This document shows positions 42,475 through 50,876 of a stretch of DNA of 64,000 nt, in pieces. A program made the position numbers and the translations under genes. How positions within the stretch are numbered: position 1 is the stretch's first letter; each line of letters begins with the position of its first letter. The notes beneath the pieces were generated by a model. The model was given only the letters and a program-made list of their open reading frames with translations. It was not told where the DNA came from and made no database searches. This stretch comes from Paenibacillus sp. PvR098. Lineage in GTDB: Bacteria; Bacillota; Bacilli; Paenibacillales; NBRC-103111. The DNA is taken from the NCBI RefSeq assembly GCF_017833255.1, contig NZ_JAFIBU010000001.1, forward strand, positions 1,488,001 through 1,552,000. The letters are read 5' to 3'.

Positions 42475-44283
42475 TTAGATGATTTCTAATTCTTTCAGCT
42501 TTTCTGCCGGAACGACTCCATCCACCCAACCACGAACCTGATAATACTCGTCAAGCATGATATCCATCCGGCTTACCGATCCTGCACTGTTCCCTGTAGC
42601 AGGCTCTTCCGTGAAGCGTTTAGGCAGGTAATCGTCCTCGCGCTTATTAAAGCCGGCGAGATTATTATAGTACCGCTCCAGATTGTAGATTCTCTCTCCG
42701 ATTTTCAATACATCATCACTGGTAACATCTACACCTGTCATCGCAGAGTACTGCTGCGCATAGTTATCGGCATTCTCCGAGAAGGAAGAGAACTTACATA
42801 CGTTCATCGAATCGGAGAAGGAGTGAAGATCCTGGAATACCTTCAACAATTCACCTTTCCCTTCAGCCACGAGACGGTCCGTAGGCTCCGGAATTCCCGC
42901 AATCTCACTGGCTACGGTATAACCGCGAAGGTGACAGGCTCCCCGATTGCTTGTGGCAAAGCCAAGGCCGATCCCTTGGATACCTCGAGGATCGTAAGCC
43001 GGAATCGATTGACCCTTTACAGCCATAGCCAAATTCGGATCACCGAACTTCGCAGCTGCACGTGTCGGTCCCTCTGCCAGGATGTCACCGATGCCTTGAC
43101 GGAAGACCATCTGCTCTACCAGCTCAATCATACGATCCGCATCGCCCCATGAGAGATTCTCAGAGAGGAGCCCCTTTTGAACAGCCTCCATGGTAACAGA
43201 AAGAACATTCCCCAGTTCAATGGTATCCATCCCATATTCATTACACATGTTAATCATATAGGAGATCGCGGCTGCATCACTTAATCCGCAGTTCGCACCC
43301 AGTGCCCAGCCTGATTCATATTCAAAGCTTTCTACCTTTGTCTTGTACTTGCCTTCTTTCACTTCAACTTCCTTCTTACAGGCCACGGGACAGGCATGAC
43401 AGGTGTTGTCCGCAACCAATAACGTCGAATTGACTGTCTCTCCGCTGTGGCCATCGGAAGCGTCCCAATGCGTATACTGCGAGTTCATGGTCGGCAAAGC
43501 TCCGACTTCATTAATGAGACTCGTAAGCACGTTCGTGCCGTAGACGGAGAGCCCGCCTTTCTTGGGAGCGGTAAGTCCGCCTTCCATGACCGCCTTGAGT
43601 CCGTTCTGATTCGCTTGCTTATAATCTTCATCTCTAGCAGGAACCGGCATGTTTCCTTTTTGCTCGGCCTTGATGACAATCGCTTTCAGATTTTTGTAAC
43701 CTGCAACGGCCCCTGTTCCACCGCGACCTGCCGAACGGTCGTTCTCGTTCATGAAGCCGGCATAGCGTACCAGGTTTTCCCCGGCCTGACCGATACACAT
43801 CACGCTGAGATTTTCTTTTCCATATCTGTCTTTCATCGTCTGAATTGTAGGTCGTGTCCCTTTTCCCCATACATCGTTGGCATCTCTAAGCTCTGCCTTA
43901 CCGTTCTCGATATAAAGATATACAGGCTTGTCGCTCTTGCCGGTGACAATGATATTGTCCACGCCGGACCATTTGAGCCTCGCTGCTGTCCATCCTCCCA
44001 TATGGGAATCGGTAACGGTACCTGTGAGCGGTGATTTGGTAACTACGCAAAGCCTGCCGCTCATTACGGTTCTCGATCCTGACACGGGACCCGTCATAAT
44101 ACAAAGCATATTTTCGGGAGAGAGCGCTTCCACTTCCGGGCCGTTATCTAAAAGATACTTTACTCCAAGGCCCCGACCGCCGATATATTTCCTTGCCAAT
44201 TCCTCATTAATCTGTCGGTAGCTAATTGTTCCGGATGTTAAATCGACCACTACCTCTTTGTTCTTGAAACCGCCTAAGTTCAT
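42475..44283 (-). CDS. aor: Aldehyde:ferredoxin oxidoreductase (tungsten enzyme)
   Basis: 602 residues, full AOR length. N-terminal GGRGLGVKYL and TGPVSGSRTVMSGRLCVVTKS belong to the pterin-binding domain 1. The 4Fe-4S ligands are in CHACPVAC near residue 297-304 and in NVCKF near residue 497. DPRGIQGIGLGFATSNRGAC contacts the cofactor. AORs oxidise aldehydes to acids (or reduce acids) with ferredoxin, using a tungsten bis-pterin site. Neighbouring TupABC and cofactor genes fit. GGGAGG precedes the start. The upstream region has a Rex-like imperfect palindrome. Confidence 0.95.
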   Translation of the reverse strand: MNLGGFKNKEVVVDLTSGTISYRQINEELARKYIGGRGLGVKYLLDNGPEVEALSPENMLCIMTGPVSGSRTVMSGRLCVVTKSPLTGTVTDSHMGGWTAARLKWSGVDNIIVTGKSDKPVYLYIENGKAELRDANDVWGKGTRPTIQTMKDRYGKENLSVMCIGQAGENLVRYAGFMNENDRSAGRGGTGAVAGYKNLKAIVIKAEQKGNMPVPARDEDYKQANQNGLKAVMEGGLTAPKKGGLSVYGTNVLTSLINEVGALPTMNSQYTHWDASDGHSGETVNSTLLVADNTCHACPVACKKEVEVKEGKYKTKVESFEYESGWALGANCGLSDAAAISYMINMCNEYGMDTIELGNVLSVTMEAVQKGLLSENLSWGDADRMIELVEQMVFRQGIGDILAEGPTRAAAKFGDPNLAMAVKGQSIPAYDPRGIQGIGLGFATSNRGACHLRGYTVASEIAGIPEPTDRLVAEGKGELLKVFQDLHSFSDSMNVCKFSSFSENADNYAQQYSAMTGVDVTSDDVLKIGERIYNLERYYNNLAGFNKREDDYLPKRFTEEPATGNSAGSVSRMDIMLDEYYQVRGWVDGVVPAEKLKELEII

Positions 44284-44482
44284 GCAACTCGCCTCCCATT
44301 CTAAATGTAAACAAGTTATTGTTAATATTCATAACTATTTCGACATATATTAAATAATTCCTCCTTTTTTCACCAGTGGTTTAAATTAATTCAAAAAAGA
44401 TTGCTATGGAAGAAACTTCGTAATACAGTATATTTGAAAGCGTTTATTTTTATGAAAAAGGACGGCTGAGGAGAATGATAGT

Positions 44483-45337
44483 ATGATATCCAACAGACGA
44501 AATCTAGCGTTTTCTTATTTCTTCACCTTCCTGCTGCTGACAGGCGTGATGACGGGCTGCGGCAGCACCGTACAAGGAACCTCCACCACGACCAATTCCC
44601 AAGAAAAAGGATCCATAATACTGGCCACGACAACCAGCACTCAAGACTCGGGTCTATTGGATTCGATCATTCCTGCATTCGTACAAAAGGCCGGTATTCA
44701 AGTCAAGGTCGTTGCTGTCGGTACAGGACAAGCCATTCAATTAGGCAAGGACGGCAATGCCGACGTCCTCCTCGTTCATGCCCGAAAGTCGGAGGATGAA
44801 TTTGTAGCCTCAGGTTTCGGCGTCAATGCTTATGATGTAATGTATAACCAGTTTCTGATTGTCGGACCTAAAGACGACCCTGCGGGTATTAAAGGCATGG
44901 CGACAGCACCCGAGGCTTTTAAAGCTATCGCTATGAAGAAAGCAGCCTTCATCTCCCGCGGTGACGATTCAGGAACCCACAAGAAGGAGCTGTCCATTTG
45001 GGATGGAGCAGCCGTCAAGCCTGAAGACCCGTGGTATCTGTCAGCAGGTCAAGGCATGGGGGCCACTCTTCAAATGGCGGATGAAAAGAACGCATATACA
45101 CTCACAGATGAGGCGACTTATTTATCCCGTACAGCTAATCTTGTCGTCTTGAAGGAAGGGGACGCTTCCCTTCTCAATCCTTATGGGGTCATCCAAGTAA
45201 AATCTACAAGCAAAGAGAAGGAAGTAGAGCAATTTATCCAATTTTTAGTCGGAACAGAAGGCCAAAAGCAGATTGGAGAGTTCGGTAAGGCTGACTATGG
45301 AAAGGGCTTATTTGTCCCAAGTGCCAAAAAAAGATAG
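44483..45337 (+). CDS. tupA: Tungstate ABC transporter binding lipoprotein TupA
   Basis: 284 residues. Lipoprotein signal with lipobox VMTGC (C26). The mature protein opens with the TupA hallmark LATTTSTQDSGLLD, which binds the oxyanion, and has FISRGDDSGTHKKE and GQGMGATL for the second loop. TupA-type proteins prefer tungstate over molybdate. First gene of tupABC; divergent from aor over 199 nt. GAGGAG precedes the ATG. A weak cre-like TGAAAGCGTTTATT lies at 44434-44447. Confidence 0.94.
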   Translation: MISNRRNLAFSYFFTFLLLTGVMTGCGSTVQGTSTTTNSQEKGSIILATTTSTQDSGLLDSIIPAFVQKAGIQVKVVAVGTGQAIQLGKDGNADVLLVHARKSEDEFVASGFGVNAYDVMYNQFLIVGPKDDPAGIKGMATAPEAFKAIAMKKAAFISRGDDSGTHKKELSIWDGAAVKPEDPWYLSAGQGMGATLQMADEKNAYTLTDEATYLSRTANLVVLKEGDASLLNPYGVIQVKSTSKEKEVEQFIQFLVGTEGQKQIGEFGKADYGKGLFVPSAKKR

Positions 45338-45356
45338 ATCAAAGGGAGTGTAAGGA

Positions 45357-46025
45357 ATCTTTAGCTTAGATGTCATTGAGATTATAGGGTTATCCATCCA
45401 GGTATCTACCATTGCCATTATCGTCGGGATGCTTATTGGCATTCCATGCGGAGCATTTCTAGGACTGTACTCCTTTCCGGGAAAGCGCTTGATTATCATT
45501 CTAGTTTTTACTTTCATGGGACTCCCTCCCGTTCTCATTGGCGTCATCGTTTATATTATGCTGTCCAAGTATGGGCTGCTCGGATTTCTCCAGCTGCTGT
45601 TCACTCCCGAGGCTATGATCATCGCGCAGAGCATTCTGGTCACCCCCATCATCACGGGACTTACGATGTCCGCCATTCAAGCACGGGAAAGAACGTATTG
45701 GGAAACGGCCAAAAGCCTAGGCGCCACTCCTTTACAGCTGGTATGGACGATCCTGAAAGAAGCCAGAAGCGGAATATGGTCAGGGATTTCCACAGCTTAT
45801 GGCCGTGCGATATCGGAAGTAGGAGCGGTCATGCTCGTTGGTGGGAACATCGAGCACGAGACTCGGGTGATGACTACCGCCATCATTCTGGAGACCCGGA
45901 AAGGCAGCTTCGACGTTGCTTTGCAAATCGGCATTGTTCTTCTGCTTATTAGCTTTGTTTTTAACAGCTTTCTCGTTGCGGGCGCGCTGCAAAACCTGAA
46001 CAACGGGAGGGACAAACCTCGATGA
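45357..46025 (+). CDS. tupB: Tungstate ABC transporter permease TupB with a non-AUG or damaged start
   Basis: An ABC permease with about five membrane helices and the cytoplasmic coupling loop ERTYWETAKSLGATPLQLVW. The first ATG in frame (45429) would remove half of the first helix. Homology-like sequence (DVIEIIGLSIQVSTIAIIVG) continues upstream to a TAA at 45351 without any ATG, GTG or TTG. The only site with a good Shine-Dalgarno (AAAGGGAG, 8 nt) is an ATC at 45357, giving 222 residues. Either an ATC start is used or the true start is lost. The stop overlaps the tupC start as ATGA. Confidence 0.85.
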   Translation: MFSLDVIEIIGLSIQVSTIAIIVGMLIGIPCGAFLGLYSFPGKRLIIILVFTFMGLPPVLIGVIVYIMLSKYGLLGFLQLLFTPEAMIIAQSILVTPIITGLTMSAIQARERTYWETAKSLGATPLQLVWTILKEARSGIWSGISTAYGRAISEVGAVMLVGGNIEHETRVMTTAIILETRKGSFDVALQIGIVLLLISFVFNSFLVAGALQNLNNGRDKPR

Positions 46026-46762
46026 AATCCATAGAAATTGAACACCTCACCGTATCGGCCGGTGATCGCATGCTTCTATCCATTCCCTCAGCAGCTTTTG
46101 AAGAAGGCTCCATTTATGGCATTGTAGGACCCAGCGGCGCCGGTAAGAGCACTTTTTTGCGCGTATTGAACTTCCTTGAGAAGCCTCATTCGGGTACCTT
46201 ATCCTTTTTTGGACACCGGGTGGATTTAACCTCCCTTTCCCATTCGAAGAGACTGCATTTACAAAGACAAATGGCTTTTGTCGCGCAAAAGCCCGTCATG
46301 TTTCAGACCACGGTTTTTGAGAACGTAGCGTTGGGGCTGAGCTATAGAAGAGTTGCCCAGAGCCAAAAAGTGAAGCTGGTAAGGGAAGCATTGGAGCTTG
46401 TAGGTCTTGCGGCTGCTGAGGGGCGTAAAGCCACCTCTCTCTCGGGGGGAGAAGCCCAGAGAATCGCAATTGCGCGCGCGCTGGTACTACAGCCGAAGCT
46501 CCTTCTGCTGGATGAGCCTACCTCTAATCTTGACCCGCCAAACGTATTTATTATTGAACAGATCATTACCCGAATTCGCCAGGAAAGCTCGATGACGATA
46601 TTGATGGTTACCCACCATTTGCAGCAGGCCAAACGCTTGTCCGAGTATTGTCTATTTCTTTATCAGGGGCAAATCGTGGAACAAAACGTTACGCAAGCTT
46701 TTTTTGAATCCCCTCAAAGCGAAGCTCTTCAGGATTTTATCAGCGGCAAAATGATCTATTAA
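46022..46762 (+). CDS. tupC: Tungstate ABC transporter ATP-binding protein TupC
   Basis: 246 residues. Walker A GPSGAGKST (near residue 38), Q-loop FVAQKP, signature LSGGEAQRIAIA and Walker B LLLLDEPTSNLDP with a switch His in VTHH. Energises uptake with TupB and TupA. Start codon overlaps the tupB stop; GGGAGG precedes it. Confidence 0.94.
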   Translation: MKSIEIEHLTVSAGDRMLLSIPSAAFEEGSIYGIVGPSGAGKSTFLRVLNFLEKPHSGTLSFFGHRVDLTSLSHSKRLHLQRQMAFVAQKPVMFQTTVFENVALGLSYRRVAQSQKVKLVREALELVGLAAAEGRKATSLSGGEAQRIAIARALVLQPKLLLLDEPTSNLDPPNVFIIEQIITRIRQESSMTILMVTHHLQQAKRLSEYCLFLYQGQIVEQNVTQAFFESPQSEALQDFISGKMIY

Positions 46763-46793
46763 GGCTTGGCAAGAGCCAAAGGAGGAGGAACCT

Positions 46794-47831
46794 ATGGAAC
46801 CCAATCATAACGCCCGCTATTCGCGGCAAATTCTGTTTCCTCCCATCGGTCCATCGGGGCAAGAGAAGCTATCGGGCAGCCGGGTTGCCATCGTCGGGTT
46901 AGGCGCGCTTGGTACGGTGCTGGCGAACCATATGGTCCGCAGCGGGGTTGGGTATGTACGATTCATCGACCGCGATTTCGTGGAGGAAAGCAACCTTCAA
47001 AGGCAAATGCTTTATGACGAAGGGGATGCTAAGAACCATACGCCGAAAGCGGTCGCCGCTGCGGACAAACTGAAAAAAGTGAATTCGTCGGTGACCATCG
47101 AGCCCATTGTTGGGGATGTTCATTCCTATAATGCGGAAAAACTGCTTAGTGACGTAGACATCATTTTGGACGGAACAGATAATTTTCAAATTCGATACCT
47201 TCTGAATGACGTTGCGATCAAGCACCGGATTCCGTGGGTTTACGGCGGCGCGGTTAGCTCAAGAGGCATGTTTGCGGCCATCCGGCCTTTTGTAACTCCC
47301 TGTTACCGCTGCCTGTTTCCCGATCCTCCGTCCGGCAGAGGGGACACCTGTGACACCGTAGGCGTCATTGGACCGATCATCCATGTCGTTGCTTCCTATC
47401 AAGCGGCAGAAGCCTTAAAGCTTATGGTGGGCGCAGACCAGCATTTGAACCCTTACCTGGAGCAATTCGAGCTGTGGTCGAACCGGCATATGCAGATGGA
47501 TATCAGCCAAGGTAAGCATCCGGAGTGTCCTGCTTGCGGTAAAGGTGAATTCGAGTTTCTCTATCCTGCTGCGGACGACCAAGAGGTATTTACAGCTTTA
47601 TGCGGCAGAGATACGGTTCAGATCACCCCCAGAGGCCAACGAACGGTAAATCTGGAAGAAGAGGAGAATGTATTGCGCAGGATCGGAAAAGTGGAGCGCA
47701 ATCCTTTTCTCCTTCGGTTTCATGTCGACGATTATACGCTGGTTTTGTTTAAAGACGGTCGAGTGCTGGTGCAGGGAACTCAGGACATCGCCATGGCCAA
47801 ATCTTTGTACGCTAAATATATGGGTCATTAA
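46794..47831 (+). CDS. moeB: ThiF/MoeB-family adenylyltransferase
   Basis: 345 residues. The nucleotide-binding GLGALGTVLANHMVRSG lies at 37-53, and the catalytic region has DRDFVEESNLQRQ, ILDGTDNFQIRYLLND and GDTCDTVGVIGP with the cysteine. Zinc ligands are in CYRC (near 177) and CPAC (near 247). It activates the MoaD (or ThiS) C-terminal GG by adenylation. About 90 residues beyond the core form a beta-rich tail found in some Bacillota homologues. Given the moaD gene 4.6 kb upstream and the Tup/AOR context, MoeB function is the best guess. AAAGGAGGAGG precedes the start. Confidence 0.88.
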   Translation: MEPNHNARYSRQILFPPIGPSGQEKLSGSRVAIVGLGALGTVLANHMVRSGVGYVRFIDRDFVEESNLQRQMLYDEGDAKNHTPKAVAAADKLKKVNSSVTIEPIVGDVHSYNAEKLLSDVDIILDGTDNFQIRYLLNDVAIKHRIPWVYGGAVSSRGMFAAIRPFVTPCYRCLFPDPPSGRGDTCDTVGVIGPIIHVVASYQAAEALKLMVGADQHLNPYLEQFELWSNRHMQMDISQGKHPECPACGKGEFEFLYPAADDQEVFTALCGRDTVQITPRGQRTVNLEEEENVLRRIGKVERNPFLLRFHVDDYTLVLFKDGRVLVQGTQDIAMAKSLYAKYMGH

Positions 47832-47834
47832 AAC

Positions 47835-47861
47835 AACAAGCGGGTGCAGCACCCGCTTGTT
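47835..47861. terminator. Bidirectional terminator between moeB and the PPOX gene
   Basis: AACAAGCGGGTG / CACCCGCTTGTT, a 12-bp stem between convergent genes. Confidence 0.8.
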
Positions 47862-47873
47862 CATTTCCGTAGA

Positions 47874-48467
47874 TTACTTTGAGATGGTGAAACCATTCAT
47901 TTGAAGATGGGCATGGAACATCTCGGTCATCGAAGGCACATCTTTCTTTGCAGGTCTAGCTTCCTCTTCCCAAATCATGGATTTCTTCAGCGCTCTCAGA
48001 CAGTGAATAAAGCACTCCTCTACTTCAACAATGACGCCTAATTGAGGCACATCATTCCACAGCATCGCTTTTAACACTTCCTCGCTGCGTGTAATCCGCG
48101 CCCGGCCGTTAATCCTTAGCACTTCCTCCAGGCCCGGTATGATAAAAAGCATACCTGCATATGGATTATCCAATATGTTCAACAAGGAATCGACACGCCG
48201 GTTTCCCGGACGTTCCGGATAGATCAGATGCCGGTCGTCTATTACTTTGACGAAGCCCGGTTCGTCGCCGCGGGGCGATACATCGCATCTCCCGTCTTTA
48301 TTGGCTGTTGAAAGAAAGAAAAGCGGGGACATCGATAAATAGTTTCGGACATGAGCATCGATTTGCGCAATGCTTTTCTTCACTACGGCTTCGTGGGGAG
48401 AACCTACTACATCTCTCAGCTCATCCCTATGGGTAATGATTCCTTGCGACCATAATTCATGGTTCAT
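47874..48467 (-). CDS. PPOX-class FMN-binding protein
   Basis: 197 residues from ATG 48467 (AAGGAGG 9 nt upstream; a longer frame starts at 48491). Split-barrel flavin fold typical of pyridoxamine-phosphate-oxidase-like proteins of the MSMEG_1061 type: FFLSTANKDGRCDVSPRGDE, then FVKVIDDRHLIYPERPGNRR and NPYAGMLFIIPG, then RINGRARITR. Members reduce F420- or flavin-linked substrates or detoxify small molecules; the function here is unknown. Convergent with moeB, co-directional with the polysaccharide-like cassette. Confidence 0.85.
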   Translation of the reverse strand: MNHELWSQGIITHRDELRDVVGSPHEAVVKKSIAQIDAHVRNYLSMSPLFFLSTANKDGRCDVSPRGDEPGFVKVIDDRHLIYPERPGNRRVDSLLNILDNPYAGMLFIIPGLEEVLRINGRARITRSEEVLKAMLWNDVPQLGVIVEVEECFIHCLRALKKSMIWEEEARPAKKDVPSMTEMFHAHLQMNGFTISK

Positions 48468-48507
48468 TCGTATCCCCCTCCTTATCTGCAAAGTATCTTT
48501 TTATCAT

Positions 48508-50841
48508 CTACGGGTTGCCTCCAAGACTGCTCAATGAAGTCCGCAGGAATACTTCCTTCATCGTGTAATAAGAAGTCTTTAGTCGTTCATGGTACTGCGG
48601 CTGCTCCCAAGCTTTCCACACAAGCTCAACGAGCTCCCCCGCAAGCAGTCTTCCTTCGTTTACAGCCGGATAAGTAAAAGCGATATCGCCTTCCCCAAGT
48701 CCGGAATCCGCTTCCTTAGGCTTGTAGGTTACGACGGCAAACTTGAAACCTGTGACGATTTGCTTGGCTTTAAGACCGTCCTTCCATAAATCACCCATGA
48801 CTTCATGCGTGCTCGGATCCTTTACATTCAGCAGCTGCCAGGGAATCCTGACCTCTAATACGCGCTCCTTTTCATTAAAAAAGACGTCTGCCAGGGAATC
48901 GTACTGATCACTTGCAGGATTACTGTTGCCAAAACGGAGCCGTCCGGTTTCGTAAGCATCGAAAGGAAGCTTCAAACCGCTTTCCGGTAACGTCAGCTCC
49001 TTGTTTAAAGTCAATTGAATTGGATGAAAATGGCCGTTATTCTTTGTACCCGCATAATCTTTTGCCGGGATCATGTTTAGCATATGACCATATTGATAAT
49101 AAAAGGGATCGTAATAACTGTCCACCCATATCCGAGAGCGGTCAGGACCGGACAAGTCAATGACAAAATCAAAGCCGGCGTCGCTGGTCAGTCCGCTGCT
49201 GCCCGGAACCTGATGCTCCCCTTGATCCGGTACGGTATCCAGCAGGATCATCGTATGTCCCTGCTTCCAATCAAACGGCTGTTCATCCTTGCCGTAATCC
49301 AGGCGGAAATAGACATATCTTTCATCGGCGGAAGCCGCAGCCCGATCTACACGACGCTGTACGTCATTTGAATCCAGCGTCTGAAGCATAGATGTCTTCC
49401 CCAGATACATCATTGGTATATCCGCATGCTCCCAATCCTTCAAATCTCCGTCCACGTGCAGCAGCTTGCCTTCCGCGTTGGGGTCAAAGCTGAGCAGTCC
49501 GAACTGCTGTTCACTGGTTTGCGCGTTCGACCAATAAGGTCGGCGGTCCGGATTATCCAGGTCCATATTGTTCCAGGTTCGTTTAAACCACTCATCCTGC
49601 CAGCTGAACACCAGTCCTCCGGCCATCTTTTCATGAACGATATCTTCAAACAACCGGGCGTCAATCGCTCCTTGCTCCGCTTCGGAGTGGAAGCCCTGAT
49701 TCCAGCCGTTGACGTTACGATGGGTCATGCCTCGGGAGGAGGGTACCCCAAACTCCGCAATCAATACCGGCATATGGTGCGCCCGCTTCAAATCGTTCAA
49801 ATAGCCTGCATAGCCGTTAGCCTCTCCGCGAAAATCTTTATATTCCGAATACCTTTTATCATAATTCATAAACTCGGGATAATAAGGATATACGTGATAC
49901 GAGGCAAAGTAGCCGCCCAATAAAGCGGGCTTCGTGTCGATGTTGCCCGGATCAACAGATACCAGATCCTCATTCTCGGAAGGCTCGGACGGATGCTCGA
50001 GCAAATCGGTCGTCACCCAATTTGTAAAGCTGAACGGCCTCTGCCAATGATATGTATCCGCTTCGTATTTGGCCACGTCTTCCATCAGACCGGCCAGCCA
50101 TATTTCGAATGGCGAGGCCTGCTGCGTCTGAAAATAGGTCCCGTCAAACTGCGTCTTCCCTTCGTTCTTCCGGTTGGTCGATACGACCATCTCGGGATCC
50201 CATTCCACACCAAGAACCCAGCCCAAGACATATTTTGAAATATCCGCCCTGTATTTTCCGGAGGCATGTCCAGGCCTTACAGGCAAATCCGCCTTCCCGT
50301 GAATGACATTCACCATATCGCGGAACTCTTGCTGCAGCTCCGGATTCACCTCATCCGAGAAAGCATCTCCTGTTCCAACGAGCTTCTCCTCATTGATCCA
50401 CAACCCGTGCAGAACCATAATCGGCTCTTTGGCATCTTCGTTATAGTCCTTCAATGCTTCGTAAAATCCGGGTGGATGCAGAGTATAGACGCGGACAGTG
50501 TTCGCATGCATTTCTCCTATCTGTTCAAACCATCTGTAGTATTCGTCCTTCGTAATGGCGGTTTCTCCAGGGAAATGTCCCGGCTTGGCGACCCCCATAT
50601 TCACGCCTTTGATCAAGTAATCATGCCAAGCCCCGCTGCGATAAACCTGAAGATAGTCATCTCCTGCCTTAGCGGGGATCGAAATTCCGTTGACTTCTAC
50701 GGTTTGAATGTCGTTGAGATGGGAATTCCTTTGCAGCTGAATCACCTGAATGATCGTTATGGTTAAGGCCATGAGAACACTCCCGATCAAAGGCCATATG
50801 AACCAACGCCGCAAACGCTGATTGGATCTCTTGCTGCGCAT
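48508..50841 (-). CDS. Membrane-anchored glycosidase-like protein with a C-terminal carbohydrate-binding-like domain
   Basis: 777 residues. One N-terminal membrane helix (about 12-31) anchors it outside. Residues about 70-430 look like a glycoside-hydrolase TIM barrel: GVNMGVAKPGHFPGE, NTVRVYTLHPPGFYEAL, VLGWVLGVEWDPEMV, then MPVLIAEFGVPSSRG with a candidate nucleophile Glu. About 455-700 resembles a CBM9-like domain (LLHVDGDLKDWEHADI, YVYFRLDYG). The precise GH family is not recognised. It is the last gene of a four-gene operon with a GT2 synthase, so it probably trims or releases the polymer made there (inference). Confidence 0.75.
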   Translation of the reverse strand: MRSKRSNQRLRRWFIWPLIGSVLMALTITIIQVIQLQRNSHLNDIQTVEVNGISIPAKAGDDYLQVYRSGAWHDYLIKGVNMGVAKPGHFPGETAITKDEYYRWFEQIGEMHANTVRVYTLHPPGFYEALKDYNEDAKEPIMVLHGLWINEEKLVGTGDAFSDEVNPELQQEFRDMVNVIHGKADLPVRPGHASGKYRADISKYVLGWVLGVEWDPEMVVSTNRKNEGKTQFDGTYFQTQQASPFEIWLAGLMEDVAKYEADTYHWQRPFSFTNWVTTDLLEHPSEPSENEDLVSVDPGNIDTKPALLGGYFASYHVYPYYPEFMNYDKRYSEYKDFRGEANGYAGYLNDLKRAHHMPVLIAEFGVPSSRGMTHRNVNGWNQGFHSEAEQGAIDARLFEDIVHEKMAGGLVFSWQDEWFKRTWNNMDLDNPDRRPYWSNAQTSEQQFGLLSFDPNAEGKLLHVDGDLKDWEHADIPMMYLGKTSMLQTLDSNDVQRRVDRAAASADERYVYFRLDYGKDEQPFDWKQGHTMILLDTVPDQGEHQVPGSSGLTSDAGFDFVIDLSGPDRSRIWVDSYYDPFYYQYGHMLNMIPAKDYAGTKNNGHFHPIQLTLNKELTLPESGLKLPFDAYETGRLRFGNSNPASDQYDSLADVFFNEKERVLEVRIPWQLLNVKDPSTHEVMGDLWKDGLKAKQIVTGFKFAVVTYKPKEADSGLGEGDIAFTYPAVNEGRLLAGELVELVWKAWEQPQYHERLKTSYYTMKEVFLRTSLSSLGGNP

Positions 50842-50876
50842 GTAGCCTGCCCTCCTGCCTGCTAGTTCCTACCCGG

